Positions 13,064 to 24,026 are shown, counted from the first letter of the stretch. The stretch: DNA of 64,000 nt from Margaritispora aquatica (GCA_007644065.1 VJWN01000010.1:1054001-1118000); one strand, 5' to 3'. Notes: generated by a model not told the origin, from the sequence alone. A program made the numbers and translations.

Positions 13064-13994
13064 ATTATTTTCATTGCTGTGTTAGGAGAAGATGAGGTGA
13101 GCAGCTGCCAGGGATGGCGCAGATTAGATTCCAGCCAGGAATCAGACAGGGAAATGTTTAGGAGAGGCACGCTTCTTTATATGTATCTGTATCTGTATAT
13201 TAGAGCATGGCCGACGTGAGGTGGCATGAGCACAGCGCGTTAGGGCAAGAAAGTGGATGGGGATTTGTAAAGTGAAAGATCAGTAACAATCATCAAGGTG
13301 AAAGTTTGTTCTTCTCATGATGACTTATTCATCACAATTCTCATCGTGCTCTCAATCTCTCGGAAACCCATCTCGTCACATCTAACATGTTCACTGATAC
13401 CAGCACGTTGCATGAATGAACTCCATTTGCACATTGAACTTAATAGGTCCAACTCGATGTGTCTTAAGAACAAATGCACATCTGGGAACACTTGATATTT
13501 ACATCCGCCTCCTCTCCCCCCCTCTAAATAGGATAATTCGGTTCGATTCTCCTCCATCCTCGTAGATAATTTTGCCCCGTCTATATTCGTGTCATGCCTA
13601 GTCACATGCCTACTCTCCCTTCTATGAATCTTTTGGTTCCCGACTACTATGGCGTACATGTGCAGGCGTTACTCCATTACTCGTGTCGTGTTGTACATCT
13701 CCCCACTCCCCAACTTCTTATATAGGTATATACAGCCAAACCCCTTCTCTTTCTTCGTTTTTTTGCCAGTATCTCTTAGATCTGGCCCCATGATCGTGAA
13801 CACTGGTCGTGTTTCTTGCTAGATCTGACGATCTCCAGCTTGTTTGCACTGTTCCAATCTATCCAAGACCACCCATTCCTTATACTCATAACTGGGCCCC
13901 CAGCATTATCCCATCTATATGTCTTCATCGTGGCACTAACCAATCACTCATCTACTCATACACCCAGTCCTTCGCTTAATCTCAGGAACAAATC
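13064..13994. other. Intergenic between convergent genes
   Basis: 3' regions of VTC4 and of the PP2C gene, which converge here. TATATGTATCTGTATCTG-type low-complexity sequence lies near 13178-13200 and pyrimidine-rich sequence near 13500-13540. No gene seen. Confidence 0.5.
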
Positions 13995-15326
13995 TCATTT
14001 CCCATCCTCGCAAACAACTGCAACAACCACACAAATATCATCCACTTTCCCACCATTGAAAACCTCACCAGGGTAATACTTCTGCACCTCTTTGGAAAAG
14101 GGACCGTTCCGCTTAGTGTTCACGCTCGCCGCTTTTGCCTCTTTCGTGATCCCCACAGCAAGGCAGCTCTGCAAACTAACCTGCTGCTTAATCTTCCCAT
14201 CTATGCCATGTGCGATCACCGCCGCTGGTGGCGCGTCTGGCACCGTGCTCGTGAGTTCAGCCAAATCCGAGCCAACAGTGACTCCCGTATCTGTATGCTC
14301 CCAGGCTTTGGTGCCAAGCATGATGCGTGAGACGATCTTTAGGATTTCCTGTCGAGAAAGGTTGTCCCATACACCGTCGCTAGCGAAAACGAGCACGTCG
14401 CCATGGCGCAGGGAGTGTGTCGTTACGTTCGCATCGCTGGGCATGTCGCACAGATTCTGGCCTCCAAACATAGCTGCACGCCGGAGAGTTTTCTCTGGGA
14501 CGACGGAGAGCTGGTACGGCGTATTGAAGGCATGGGTTTGTGGCTCGGAGTAGGCGTGTATGGCATTTGAGCGTAATTGAATGTAGCCAGAATCGCCTAG
14601 ATTAGCTACCTCGAGTTTTCCTGTCGAGGAGAGCAGTGCCACGCATGCTGTGCTGCCGCCGGCTGGGACCGAGGGGTCGCGGCAGATTGCTTCGTATCCT
14701 CTTTGCATAAGTGACATGGCTGTTATCGTACCCTCGCTCTGGCCTGCTGCCTTTCTCATTCTGCTATTTCCTCGAGACCATGTCTCAGGCGAGTAAGTAT
14801 GTGCTGCTTCCGCCATATAATCACAGAATCCGTGCGAAAAATCCGCTGGATCTACACCTGACTCTACCCATCCTCCTACTCCATCTGCGACTCCCAATGC
14901 AACGTCTGACGAGTCGTTGATTTGTGCGACGAAGAAGGAGTCTTGTCCACTTGCTGGCCTGGTTCTCTTGTCTGTCCTGAGCGGCAGGATGGGAGCTGCT
15001 GGATCGAATTGAAATAGGTGTTTTATGGAATTGTAGCGTACATCTTTCGCAGTAAAGGAGGCAGAGATGGCGTATGATGTTTTTGGTAAGGAATCGAGAG
15101 TCGGTTGAGAGAAAAGAGGTGGGGTAAGATGGAGGGAGCGGCTTTGTTGGTTTTTGGATCGCAGGAAGTATGATGGTGAAGGTTGTCGCTGACTTGAAAA
15201 TGGTAACTGATGTATGGGCTTCGAAGATGCCAATGCAGTAGAGATACTCCTCGTGCTAGGTTTCAATGGAGATGCAATCGCCGTTGTCCTACAGGATTGA
15301 TAGGCTAGACCACGAACGGAAATCAT
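13995..15326 (-). CDS. PTC7: Mitochondrial PP2C-type protein phosphatase (PTC7/AZR1-like)
   Basis: An intronless frame of 443 aa. It carries PP2C metal-site motifs in the order expected of the Ptc7 branch: GQDS near 127-130, VADGVGGW around 146-153, NLGDSG, and a late SDGVWDN, ending with a DDIC motif close to the C terminus. The first ~75 residues are rich in Ser, Arg, Thr and Gln with almost no acids, typical of a mitochondrial presequence. In yeast, Ptc7 is a mitochondrial Ser/Thr phosphatase that activates Coq7 in coenzyme Q synthesis. The same role here is an inference from family. An insert of about 40 residues in the C-terminal third (near 345-395) is longer than the core needs. Confidence 0.88.
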   Translation of the reverse strand: MISVRGLAYQSCRTTAIASPLKPSTRSISTALASSKPIHQLPFSSQRQPSPSYFLRSKNQQSRSLHLTPPLFSQPTLDSLPKTSYAISASFTAKDVRYNSIKHLFQFDPAAPILPLRTDKRTRPASGQDSFFVAQINDSSDVALGVADGVGGWVESGVDPADFSHGFCDYMAEAAHTYSPETWSRGNSRMRKAAGQSEGTITAMSLMQRGYEAICRDPSVPAGGSTACVALLSSTGKLEVANLGDSGYIQLRSNAIHAYSEPQTHAFNTPYQLSVVPEKTLRRAAMFGGQNLCDMPSDANVTTHSLRHGDVLVFASDGVWDNLSRQEILKIVSRIMLGTKAWEHTDTGVTVGSDLAELTSTVPDAPPAAVIAHGIDGKIKQQVSLQSCLAVGITKEAKAASVNTKRNGPFSKEVQKYYPGEVFNGGKVDDICVVVAVVCEDGK

Positions 15327-15965
15327 CTTCTTAGTGCAAGAATGGATTCTCTTGCTGTAGAGACGGATTAATTTATGGCAGATCTTACACGAGCGATAGC
15401 ATAGTTTCTGCTGTTGAGGAGGATTCGAAGTAGAATTGGGAATATATATATGTGTATATAAGAGGAATTGGTTGTAAAGTGTTGTAGGATTTCCGTGGTT
15501 TGGGAATGTCCAAGTTGAAATTGACGTCGGTTTCGTGTCAGTGTCCTTTTTACTCCTTCGCTCTTTCCTTTCTAGAAATTCCAGATTCCCGGTCTCGGTC
15601 TTTTTTGCTGGGGTTCCTGCTGGGGCTGATCTGTTCTGTCATTTTGCCAAGGGAAGGCGCCGATCCATGTTCGTGCAGGAGTCTGAGCGTCTGAGCGTCT
15701 GAGCGTTCATCGTTGGAACTTTCCTTATTTGTGAGGAAATAATACACTTGGCGTTAAGACCTCGGGCCGACCTTTATTCCAGTCATAAAGGTCAGTCATA
15801 TTCAGAATCAGCTTGTATCAAGATCGCCTGCTGGGTCATGGTACAAATACTATACTACTATACTGTATGTACACCAAAGCATATGCAATTCGCACATGGC
15901 ATTCAAAAGGTTAGAAACCCGCTGACCACTCATTCCAGTAGCAGCAACGGTATTAAATAGCAACG
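15327..15965. promoter_or_regulatory. Divergent promoter region
   Basis: The 639 bp between the starts of the PP2C gene (-) and the HTH gene (+) should hold both promoters. It includes an 8-bp tandem repeat at 15681-15708 and TATATA-type sequence near 15440-15460. No gene seen. Confidence 0.45.
15681..15708. repeat. Short tandem repeat, unit GTCTGAGC
   Basis: Just over three perfect copies of an 8-bp unit, intergenic. Confidence 0.8.
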
Positions 15966-16703
15966 ATGGCCAAAACCCTCCCCAAACCCGTTGTCTCTGC
16001 AATCGAGCTCGCTATCCAAATCGCCCACTCCAAAGGTGTCGCTCCGGACCTGACCAACATCGCCGCAATATTCGATACCACCTACGAGACTTGCACACGC
16101 ATCCGACGGCGTCTGATAGCCTTCGAACGCACAGGCGTCGATCCCCGCAAGCGAGCTGGTCCCAAACCATTGAAAGGTGCAAACGAAGAGCAGGTTGCGG
16201 TCTTCATTAGAAAATTGGTGAGCGAGACGCCGGCGATAGACCAGAAGAGTATTTCCAAAGCGCTGTTAGCGGAATTCAACGTGGTTTTGGGACAGAGTAC
16301 GGTTAGTCGGTTGATGAAGAGGGGTGGCATACCGCATAAGCAGAGTAATGCGTGGTATAAGCGAACGAAGCTTGTTAGCACGCATCCAGATGGAAGGGTG
16401 ATGGATTTGGATGAGGAAGAGGAGGGTCAGGAAGTCCAGGAGGAGCAGATGCAAGAGCAAAGTCAGGAGCAAATGCAAGAGCTAACGCAAGATCAAACGC
16501 AAGATCAAACGCCCGGAGAAGAAGATAATGAGATGCATATTGCTAGTGGTGCTTTGTCACAACTGCCTGTGTTGGGAAGAGGTCAAGGAAACGGAGAGAT
16601 ATACAGTAGCCCATACTCGATAGCTAATACTGCAGGAAATTCTAGCCATGCAAATGGAGCACTGGGTTACGGAAATGGTGACCTGCCGGAAGAATACTTA
16701 TGA
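15966..16703 (+). CDS. Protein with transposase-like helix-turn-helix N terminus
   Basis: An intronless 245-aa frame. Residues about 8-140 have the layout of the two-part DNA-binding region of Tc1/mariner-type transposases. First comes a helical segment with an IAAIFDTTYETCTRIRRR HTH-like core. Next is a basic linker with KRAGPKP (compare the GRP-type AT-hook linker of those proteins). A second HTH follows, running from ISKALLAEFN to STVSRLMKRGG. No DDE/DDD catalytic domain follows. Residues about 145-185 are instead Glu/Gln-rich with repeats such as QMQEQ and QDQTQDQT, and the tail is Gly/Asn/Ser-rich and probably disordered. This suggests a domesticated DNA-binding protein or transcription regulator; function unknown. 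A truncated transposon remnant is the alternative, but the frame is long and clean. Confidence 0.72.
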   Translation: MAKTLPKPVVSAIELAIQIAHSKGVAPDLTNIAAIFDTTYETCTRIRRRLIAFERTGVDPRKRAGPKPLKGANEEQVAVFIRKLVSETPAIDQKSISKALLAEFNVVLGQSTVSRLMKRGGIPHKQSNAWYKRTKLVSTHPDGRVMDLDEEEEGQEVQEEQMQEQSQEQMQELTQDQTQDQTPGEEDNEMHIASGALSQLPVLGRGQGNGEIYSSPYSIANTAGNSSHANGALGYGNGDLPEEYL

Positions 16704-17525
16704 TTTGAAATTGAAATTGAAATTGACTAGGAAAAGTCAACATGATCAAGTGAGAAAAGAGTGACAATCTTGTTGTGCAGTGCATAGTGTAAGAGTTTGT
16801 CGGTTCTGAATGTGTAAGAGATATGTGACACTTTGTAGTTTCTCAAGCACAGGGTGATAATTCAAGTCTACCAAGCTCGCTAAAATAGGCACTCTGCTTT
16901 GAGAAGGATAAAAGACTTGTCAAGTGACAAGTAATCTGATCGTCAAGGTGCACGACCAGAATCTCGAGATTTTCATCTTCTTCCAAGGGGATAGGAGCCC
17001 AAAAATAAGGCACTGATCTCACTACAATTGCTGCTATTTCGAAGAACTCAAATAGGTACTGGAAATTAAGACGAGCACGGCTTTTTCGCTTAAGGAATTG
17101 CTTGGATCGAAACAGCCAGGTGAAGGCCGCTGATCAATGAGCAAGAGTGAACATCTTCTAGGATCAAGACTAAGTTTTAGATTACTCAACACAAAAGTAT
17201 CACTTTCAAAATCTATATGCTAAGCACGATTAGCACGCGGATTTGAAAAACGGGAAGTGTTCCACCATGCTTGAGGAGGGCAAGGACACCAAGTGATGAG
17301 AGCGAGGTACCAAACTTTGCTTCATTGAAATTTCCAACGTGGACCATAAGTACAATCGAGATTATTTATGTTCGATTTTTTAGCAGCGGCTAGGAGCGAA
17401 GTTCTGGTCTCCCTTATATCCTGTCGTTCTAATCTAGGTGACACTTTGCGATTCTTTACAATACTGGGTATCATCGTACATATCCCTCTATACTTATACA
17501 AGCCACACGCTCTCCCATCACCATC
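16704..17525. other. Intergenic between convergent genes
   Basis: No gene seen. A TTGAAA hexamer is repeated three times just after the HTH gene stop (16705-16724). Confidence 0.5.
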
Positions 17526-18362
17526 TTAATGATGCACCTCTCCAGCACCCTTCCCTTTCTCCCACCCATCCAAACTTTCCTTAATATTAACCCAATACCT
17601 CAACCTCACCGCCTCCCTACCCACCAAACCCCACTGGCCGCCCTTCATCGCCTCCCCAATAACCTTCTCACTCTCCCTCATACGCTCCTCATTCACCGTT
17701 CTCAACTCCACCAACTCCTCCTCCTCACCACACGCCTCAATCTCCTCCCTTGCCTCCAGAACCTCCATCAGCAGCTCCTTCTCCTCCATCTCTCCCTCCT
17801 CACCACCCAGCTTCGCCGTCTCATCCGCACTGACGTCCAAGCCCCGCAAACCTAGCAGATATTGCGCCCGCAGCAGCGGGTTCTGCAGCGTCTTGTACGC
17901 CTCGTTGATGCGTGCGGACGTCGCTTCTGCGCGGGACTTGAGGTGCGGTGGGTGCAGATCTGGGTGCGCCACGGCCTGGAGCTGGAGGAACTCGCGCCGT
18001 AGAGCGCGGACATCGATGGCGAAGGGGCCGGAGGGCGGTGGACCGAGGGGCAGCGTGAGTGGGAAGAAGTCGTAGTGGGTTTGGGGGTTGGTAGGGATCT
18101 GGGGCGTTGAGGATGAGGCATTACTTGTGTTCGGGTTCGAGTCTGTGGTCGAGGTAGTGGTGCTACGCATACGTCGCTGTTCTACGCCAATGCTCCGTGC
18201 TGGCTTGGGAGAGGATCTGGTGCAATTGCAAGCTTGACATGAGACGATTGATGGCGTCCTTGTCATCGTCCTTGTCGCTGATTGTGTGCTTAAATGTCGT
18301 CGCGGTACTGCCTCGCATGCACGAGCTACGCTCTGGCTCTGCCGCAGAATCGATGTGCGCAT
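17526..18362 (-). CDS. JAC1: Fe-S cluster co-chaperone Jac1/Hsc20 (HscB family)
   Basis: An intronless 278-aa J-protein. A Ser/Arg/Thr-rich leader of about 90 residues suggests mitochondrial import. A J domain starts at THYDFF (about 95), with the HPD motif at 133-135 and the typical ARINEAYKTLQNPLLRAQYLL helix region after it. The acidic C-terminal three-helix domain (about 190-270) is where the family binds the scaffold protein Isu. Jac1 stimulates the mitochondrial Hsp70 (Ssq1/Ssc1) to hand Fe-S clusters from Isu to recipients. The open frame on the opposite strand at 17529-17855 is a shadow of its biased composition. Confidence 0.92.
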   Translation of the reverse strand: MRTSILRQSQSVARACEAVPRRHLSTQSATRTMTRTPSIVSCQACNCTRSSPKPARSIGVEQRRMRSTTTSTTDSNPNTSNASSSTPQIPTNPQTHYDFFPLTLPLGPPPSGPFAIDVRALRREFLQLQAVAHPDLHPPHLKSRAEATSARINEAYKTLQNPLLRAQYLLGLRGLDVSADETAKLGGEEGEMEEKELLMEVLEAREEIEACGEEEELVELRTVNEERMRESEKVIGEAMKGGQWGLVGREAVRLRYWVNIKESLDGWEKGKGAGEVHH

Positions 18363-19202
18363 TTCGAGTTTGATGCTAGGAAACAGTGAGGAAATTTCGA
18401 GGTTGTAGAGCTATCTTGAGGTCTACAGGAGATGCGAGATAGGGATTGTTAATTTTGTCGGAAATGTCGACACTGATCTGGATATTTTCTGCCTTTGCTT
18501 GATAATGACGTGCATACGACCGAGGTCCGTGCCGACGTCTCGGTCAATTCTTTATTTGCCGAGTTCACCACTTGGGTTGGAATCTGTAGAGCCAAGCTAA
18601 ACTAATTGTACGGACAGCGTACGTCTAGCTACTGAAGCATGCCAGGCACCCCATAATGGCCTAATCGAAAGCTAATCGATTATAGGCAAGTAGATTTATG
18701 TTGAGGGATTTTCGTATATCTTATTATCTATGTCGCTATACTACCGCTATAGAACAATGATTTTTGGGGGGATATTAGGCCGTTGGTCAACAATCTAGAG
18801 GAATAATCTAGTTTCGAAATAAAATCTGAAAGCCAAACCACCGTATGTACCGGAATCAATAGTTGTAAATTAAAAGGATAGGGAATATATTTGGCATACC
18901 GCTATTCAACGTGAACTAGTTCGAAATCAAACTTTACTTAGTAAACAGTAAATTTTATACATTATCTAGTCGATAGATAAAGCTGTAACCAATTAAATCG
19001 ATACTTAAGATTTTTAATTAAATATTATCAATAACTATACCCAATTAGATATATATAAACGTGGACTAAAACGTGGATCGGAATTAATATCGTTATTGTT
19101 TCATTTCTTGATTCTGATTCAGCGCTAGCTATCTCTTCTATGCGCTCCAACTTCTATCAATTAGCCTTACGTTTTTGTACATACAATCTCTCGTATACTA
19201 CA
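18363..19202. other. AT-rich intergenic stretch, possible RIP-altered relic
   Basis: The part 18600-19100 is very rich in A+T and in TpA steps (many TATA, TTAA, CTATA and TTATC runs) and poor in coding potential in all frames, unlike the flanking genes. This is the look of an old repeat altered by RIP, but no element can be named. Confidence 0.4.
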
Positions 19203-22200
19203 TCAATCTCGCAAGAACATGTGCTGTTCCGAAGGCATAATCTCATAGTCAAATATAAAGTCTCCCTCAACTTCAGCTTTCTCTTCCGTCAAAGATACTT
19301 GAGTTGACAAAGAGAGTTTTTCAAAACTAAAGTCAAGATCTAGATTTAACCTGTGTGCCCTCTGACTTTGTGAAATCGAAGATCGAGGTCTGATCGCCGC
19401 ATTTAATCCTATTCCTTGCATCTTCCGCAATCTCAAAGCATTTTCATTCTCTTCCTGTTGGTACTGCTGTTTGTGAAGAAATTCTGGTAGTAGTGGTTTG
19501 CTCGCATCATTGTCCTCATGCGCTTCATACCGATATAATAATATCTCATCGTAATTAGGCCCCTGGAAAATTCCTTTTCGAGCCATAGGAAACTGAGAGT
19601 CGGGTAACATTCGCAAATGCCCCTCGTCTAACAGCCGCTTTGCGATATCGTCAGCTTCAGAGCTCTGCTCAATATTGTACGACACGCCAGGTTCTTCTGG
19701 ATGGAGGGGTTCTGGGTGAGGAATCACTAGCTTTGGACGCTTGATGCTGGTTGGTAAAAGACCGTTCGACATTGATGCAAGTTGCCGTGCTACTCGAACG
19801 CTTCTCGACACTCGGTCGTCTTCCAGATCACTATCGTCTAACCCAAGAAGATGCACTTTACCAGTGTCATCACCAATTATTAGTTTGGAATAGTCTTTAC
19901 TGAAAGCACCGGCGTAGATGCCTCCTGAAAGCTTCAAGATATTTCGAACGAATGCCTTTCCTGGTGGTGCTTTAATATTCCATGCTATCAATTCACCATC
20001 TGAAGAGCCGGTATAGAAACGATCGTTAGATTTACCCCAAGCCGCAAATTTGACTCCACTGTCCTCGTTCTCTGGCTCATCCAATGATTCTAACAATGTT
20101 AGTTATATACTAAGCCTTGATATCGATACCTTACCTCCATGCTGTAAGACGTGGATTGGCTGGTCGCCTCTCTTGGAATCGTAAACATAAGTACATCTGT
20201 CGGTACAGCTAACAGTGACGAAACAATCATCCCCGGATGTTGGCATTATTGTAAGCTCATTAACATCCCATGCTGGACAATCGAAAGTCTTGTTGTTTAA
20301 GAAGCTACCTGTCGGACTGAGACCAAATAAGCGGACTTGAGTTTTAGTGTTATCAGTGTCGTAGATGCCAGATGGGGAGGTCGCAGCCAGGAAAAAGGGC
20401 TGGGTAGGGTGCCAAATGACTTCAAAAACATTTTGAAGATGTGCTGAATTGATTGGCACTCTCTTGGAGTCTAGAGAATTCCATAGACACAATTCTCCGG
20501 TATGTCTTTTGTCTTCTGGGATATCATGGTCTTCGCCAGAATCACTCCTCGGTGACCAACCAACCAAGAGGAGATATTTCACACGCTCGGCTAAACCCCA
20601 CTGAATTGTAGAAGGGTAATAGGCCCATTTTTCTCGACGGCGAACATCTTCTGCCTGCACGGAGGCCTTGTTGCCACAGTATTCATCATATGAAGATGCA
20701 GATACTGCCCACTCGTCCAGGTTGTAGACTCTCACGGCATCTGACATTGATTCAGAGGCTGTTGCAACCCTCTCATGGTGCTTGCTTGCCGCAACGAAAT
20801 TAACTTTGTCATCGTGTGCCCAGGTTCCTCTCAGGACCATTGTGGAGCCATCCTCCTCCAAAGACCATGCTTTCACTGTCTTGTCGAAACTCGCAGTGAA
20901 CGTGTAACCGCTATACTCGCTATGGGCTGTCGTAACGACGGGAGCATACATCCACGGATCCTGTGTTTGTCGCATTGCTTCTAGGGCATTGCTAGCATTT
21001 TCAGTTGCGGAAACAATTGGTCTTATCATTCGATGGTCTGGAAATGCTCGTAGGGTATCATGTGTGATTGATCCAAGAAGTAGGTTTCCAGGCTTATTGT
21101 ATTGCATGTGATTACAATCAGAATGAGCAACAGCACCACAGATAAATGCGTTTGGGCTTGTCCATGTAAGAGAAAGAATCGTTCCTGAGCAATCCGTCCA
21201 CTCGCTCTGGCGAACAAAACAGTCTTCGAAGTAGCTGTTTGCCACAGCTTTGAAAGAACTCTGGCCGTATCTAGCCCGAATTGGCGACATTCCGTGTATT
21301 TCTCGCTGTCGCAACAACTCCCCAATCGGATCCCTGGTTATCCTAGCAGGTGGAATTTTCCGAGCTTGTTGAATTGTAGGCACTACAGTTTTGACTGCTG
21401 TTGGGGTTGCAATTTCCAGAGGTATTAAATCATCGGGAAAGTCATCATGGATCCTTTCTTCCACCACTTCATCATCCTGTATCATGATCACAGGTGGACT
21501 AGAATGTTTTGCGGCCTTAGGTGTGCCTAAACCCCAGCCAGGTTTCCGTTTACCTCTCGTTCGCTTTGGCTTTGCGTAGATAGGCTGCGATGCACGAGTT
21601 GCTCTGTTAGGAAAACGTCTTGTACCATCCTCTTGCGAATCCATTTTTTCCTCTTCACCCATTGAGCTATTCACGTCGACCATGTCATTGCTGAATGACG
21701 TAGAAGGACTAAAAGAATGGCCTCGAGACTGCATCCCAGGCAGCGATTCGTTGTACAAATGGTCATCAAATAGTTCCTCGGCATCTGTAGAGATTTCGGA
21801 ATCGATGCGATTTGAATCGGGCATCCCACTGGAATCAGCCACCACAGGCCTATAAAGTGCATTGTGATCAGTTTGCGGATTTCCGAAGTGTGTTGGTATT
21901 ATTGTTCGTCCTTTGGCTTGGAGGGTTTTAAAGGAGGCCGCCGCGAGTCTCTCTGCTTCAGCAACAACAAAGGTTTCATAACGGTCAGATAGTCTTTCTC
22001 GGTTGCCCAGATCTTTCATGAAGCCTGGCTCAGATACGAGGAGAGAGGCAATCTAAAAGATGTCAGTACTTATATGGATTATAAGGTCTTTCTAAAGCTT
22101 ACCTTAGAACCCACTTCACTACGATCTGTTTTCATAAGAAACTCTCGGTAAGGCTTCATTGCCCGACTGACATGAGGAATTAATTGGCATCTGAGAACAG

Positions 22201-22894
22201 TGCTTACGCGCATATCACAAGTATTGGGCTTGGAACTCTGCGGTTTCTGGATGGCTCCATCTCTTCTTATCCTAGATACCGCTTCGCTAACACCAGCTCT
22301 GCTGTCTCCTGTGATGATGCTTTTAGGAAGAGCTTTGGGGGACTCATCATGTCTGGATTGTTGATTTTGATTTGACTGGTATTGCTGTGCTTGTAGAGAC
22401 ACCTGCATAACGGGCAGTTGACCTTCATGTACCGTCTTCCGGCGTTTGATCCCATTGCTCGGAAGTAGGACCGTCTTGCTACCATTCACTGGATTCACAT
22501 TTCTTGGGCTATGTATTACTGGCAGAAGTGGTTTCTGACTTTTGGACATTCCTTTGTCTTCGGCTTTTATGACTTGTCGAGCTGAAGGCCGTATGGCTGT
22601 CACCGAATTCTGATTTCCATTTCGAGGCCCATTTAAAAGATAATTATTACCTAGCACACCATCTCTGTTGAATGCAGCCGTGTTGGACAAACCATGGTTC
22701 GAAGCTGGCGCATAAGACTGAGCAGCTGGTGCACCAGCGGATTGATAGAAAGAACGCGGTCGTTTTGTCGTAGCGCGAGAGGAATTGTCATCGCTTCCAG
22801 AAGCATCGCCTGTTAAATCAATCAAGACCAGCGGGCGTCTAGCACAGATCATTAGTATAGAAGCGCGTTGTGTGTTCAAGATTTCTTACGACAT
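19203..22894 (-). CDS. Large WD40-repeat protein with N-terminal SUMO-interacting-like motif
   Basis: Modelled exons (minus): 22894-22890, 22838-22103, 22052-20135, 20089-19203, giving 1181 aa. The first coding exon is only 5 nt (ATGTC). Joining it to the next gives an N terminus reading PLVLIDLTGD followed by Ser/Asp, a strong match to the VIDLT-type SUMO-interacting motif. About 480 residues of Ser/Lys/Arg-rich, probably disordered sequence follow. A WD40-like beta-propeller takes roughly the remaining 550-600 residues, with segments such as FTASFDKTVKAWSL, ELCLWNSL and FYTGSSDGELIAWN, interrupted by charged loops. The architecture (disordered N terminus plus propeller) is compatible with CUL4-adaptor proteins such as Raf1/Dos1 of the fission-yeast CLRC complex, but that is a guess. 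What is firm is a nuclear-looking WD40 scaffold. Confidence 0.8.
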
Positions 22895-23638
22895 AATGGC
22901 TCCATGCAGAGTTGTGCAATAGTTTGCATGAATTTAAATCGAGAAAAACATGCAATGTTAATAGCAAAGACCGCGCATTGCTTGATCGAATTTCGCTACA
23001 GATCTGCAGCAACTGTGGTTGTAGAGGTAGATCTATTGTGTCGCGTAGAGTGAATTATACAGGAGTCGCGACGAGGCTACTTCCACTTAAACAAAGAGTG
23101 GGGCACGGCTGTGAATCTACATTTTAGCTTTGTAGAGCGCAACCGTTGTGTGTAGCTTACCTGGCCTACATCTACATCTACCCAAGTACTTCACTTTTCG
23201 AGACACAGCAAAAGCTAAAGACATAGCCCAAAAATAATCGAAGAGCTAATCTGTATACTTTCCAAATATATAGATCAGGGCCTACAGATTAAACAGATCC
23301 ATAGTAAATACTTCTATATTGAAAACTCGCCTATACTTACCTAGATAGATACTTGCTAAACCACTGAGCACAGGCGAGAAATAAGCATCGTAGGATTGTT
23401 TTAGTTTGAACTTATTACAATTAACTATTTAAATTGAACTTACACATGTTTTCATGGCGCCCACAACACATCGAGAATATATCAAGCAGGATTGAAATCA
23501 AATATAAGATCCCCTTTTATAGTAAATACATATGCCCATTAGCAATAAGCCCCTCCCCAAAGTTCAACGTCTTTGCTTTGGTAACAGCATAAAGTAATCC
23601 CACCCACGAAGCTCTGGCAACCCCTCAAGTGCCATGCT
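22895..23638. other. Intergenic, partly AT/TpA-rich
   Basis: Promoter of the WD40 gene, then 23150-23560, rich in TAGATA, TATAC and CTACAT-type words and without coding signs. No gene seen. Confidence 0.45.
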
Positions 23639-24026
23639 TTAGACCGGCACAACTACATCCTGGCTTGTGTCCAATTCCTCATGGCGGCGCAGATCCATCT
23701 TCTTATCCAACAATGGTATGACGTAAGGATCGAAAGTCTTCCAATACGGATTCTCGAGGTGGTACTTCTGGCTCTACAGTACCAAATGTGTCAGCTATGG
23801 AGTGAGCAACTTGATTTGAGAACTGAGAGAAGCATACCCCCTCGTTTTCGAATCTCTCTACAATAGTGAAAGCTCTGGGATCGTGAACGTCTTGCATGAC
23901 AAGCCAATCGATGGTCTCTTTGTCCTTGCGATAAATTCTAGCAGCTTCAATGAGCTTCGCCTTGATCCTCTCAATACTGTCAGGCTTGTCATTGGCATAC
24001 AAGTGGACGGTAAGTGTGTACACCAT
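23639..24026 (-). CDS. Small antibiotic-biosynthesis-monooxygenase (ABM) domain protein
   Basis: Two exons (24026-23838, 23773-23639) give 107 aa, the normal size of a single-domain ABM protein (dimeric alpha/beta ferredoxin-like fold). Splicing removes 64 nt and restores a typical ABM ending: SQKYHLENPYWKTFDPYV, then LLDKKMDLRR. The N-terminal half has the first strand (YTLTVHLYA), an alpha helix (IKAKLIEAARIYRKD), and FTIVERFENEG. The unspliced frame runs on without this motif, so the intron is well supported. Members include quinol monooxygenases and heme-degrading enzymes; substrate and pathway cannot be read from sequence. No signal peptide is seen. Confidence 0.85.

Noticed and set aside
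13535..13555. B-box-like GGTTCGATTC on the plus strand
   Set aside because: No A-box or cloverleaf upstream, and the surrounding sequence is pyrimidine-rich.
17529..17855. Pro/Leu/His-rich plus-strand frame opposite JAC1
   Set aside because: A mirror of the Glu/Arg-rich C terminus of Jac1; no independent coding signs.
22103..22225. Possible 41-nt intron in the WD40 gene (GTAAGC near 22211 to CAG near 22171)
   Set aside because: Removing it breaks the frame, whereas reading through keeps it open to a well-supported donor at 22102.
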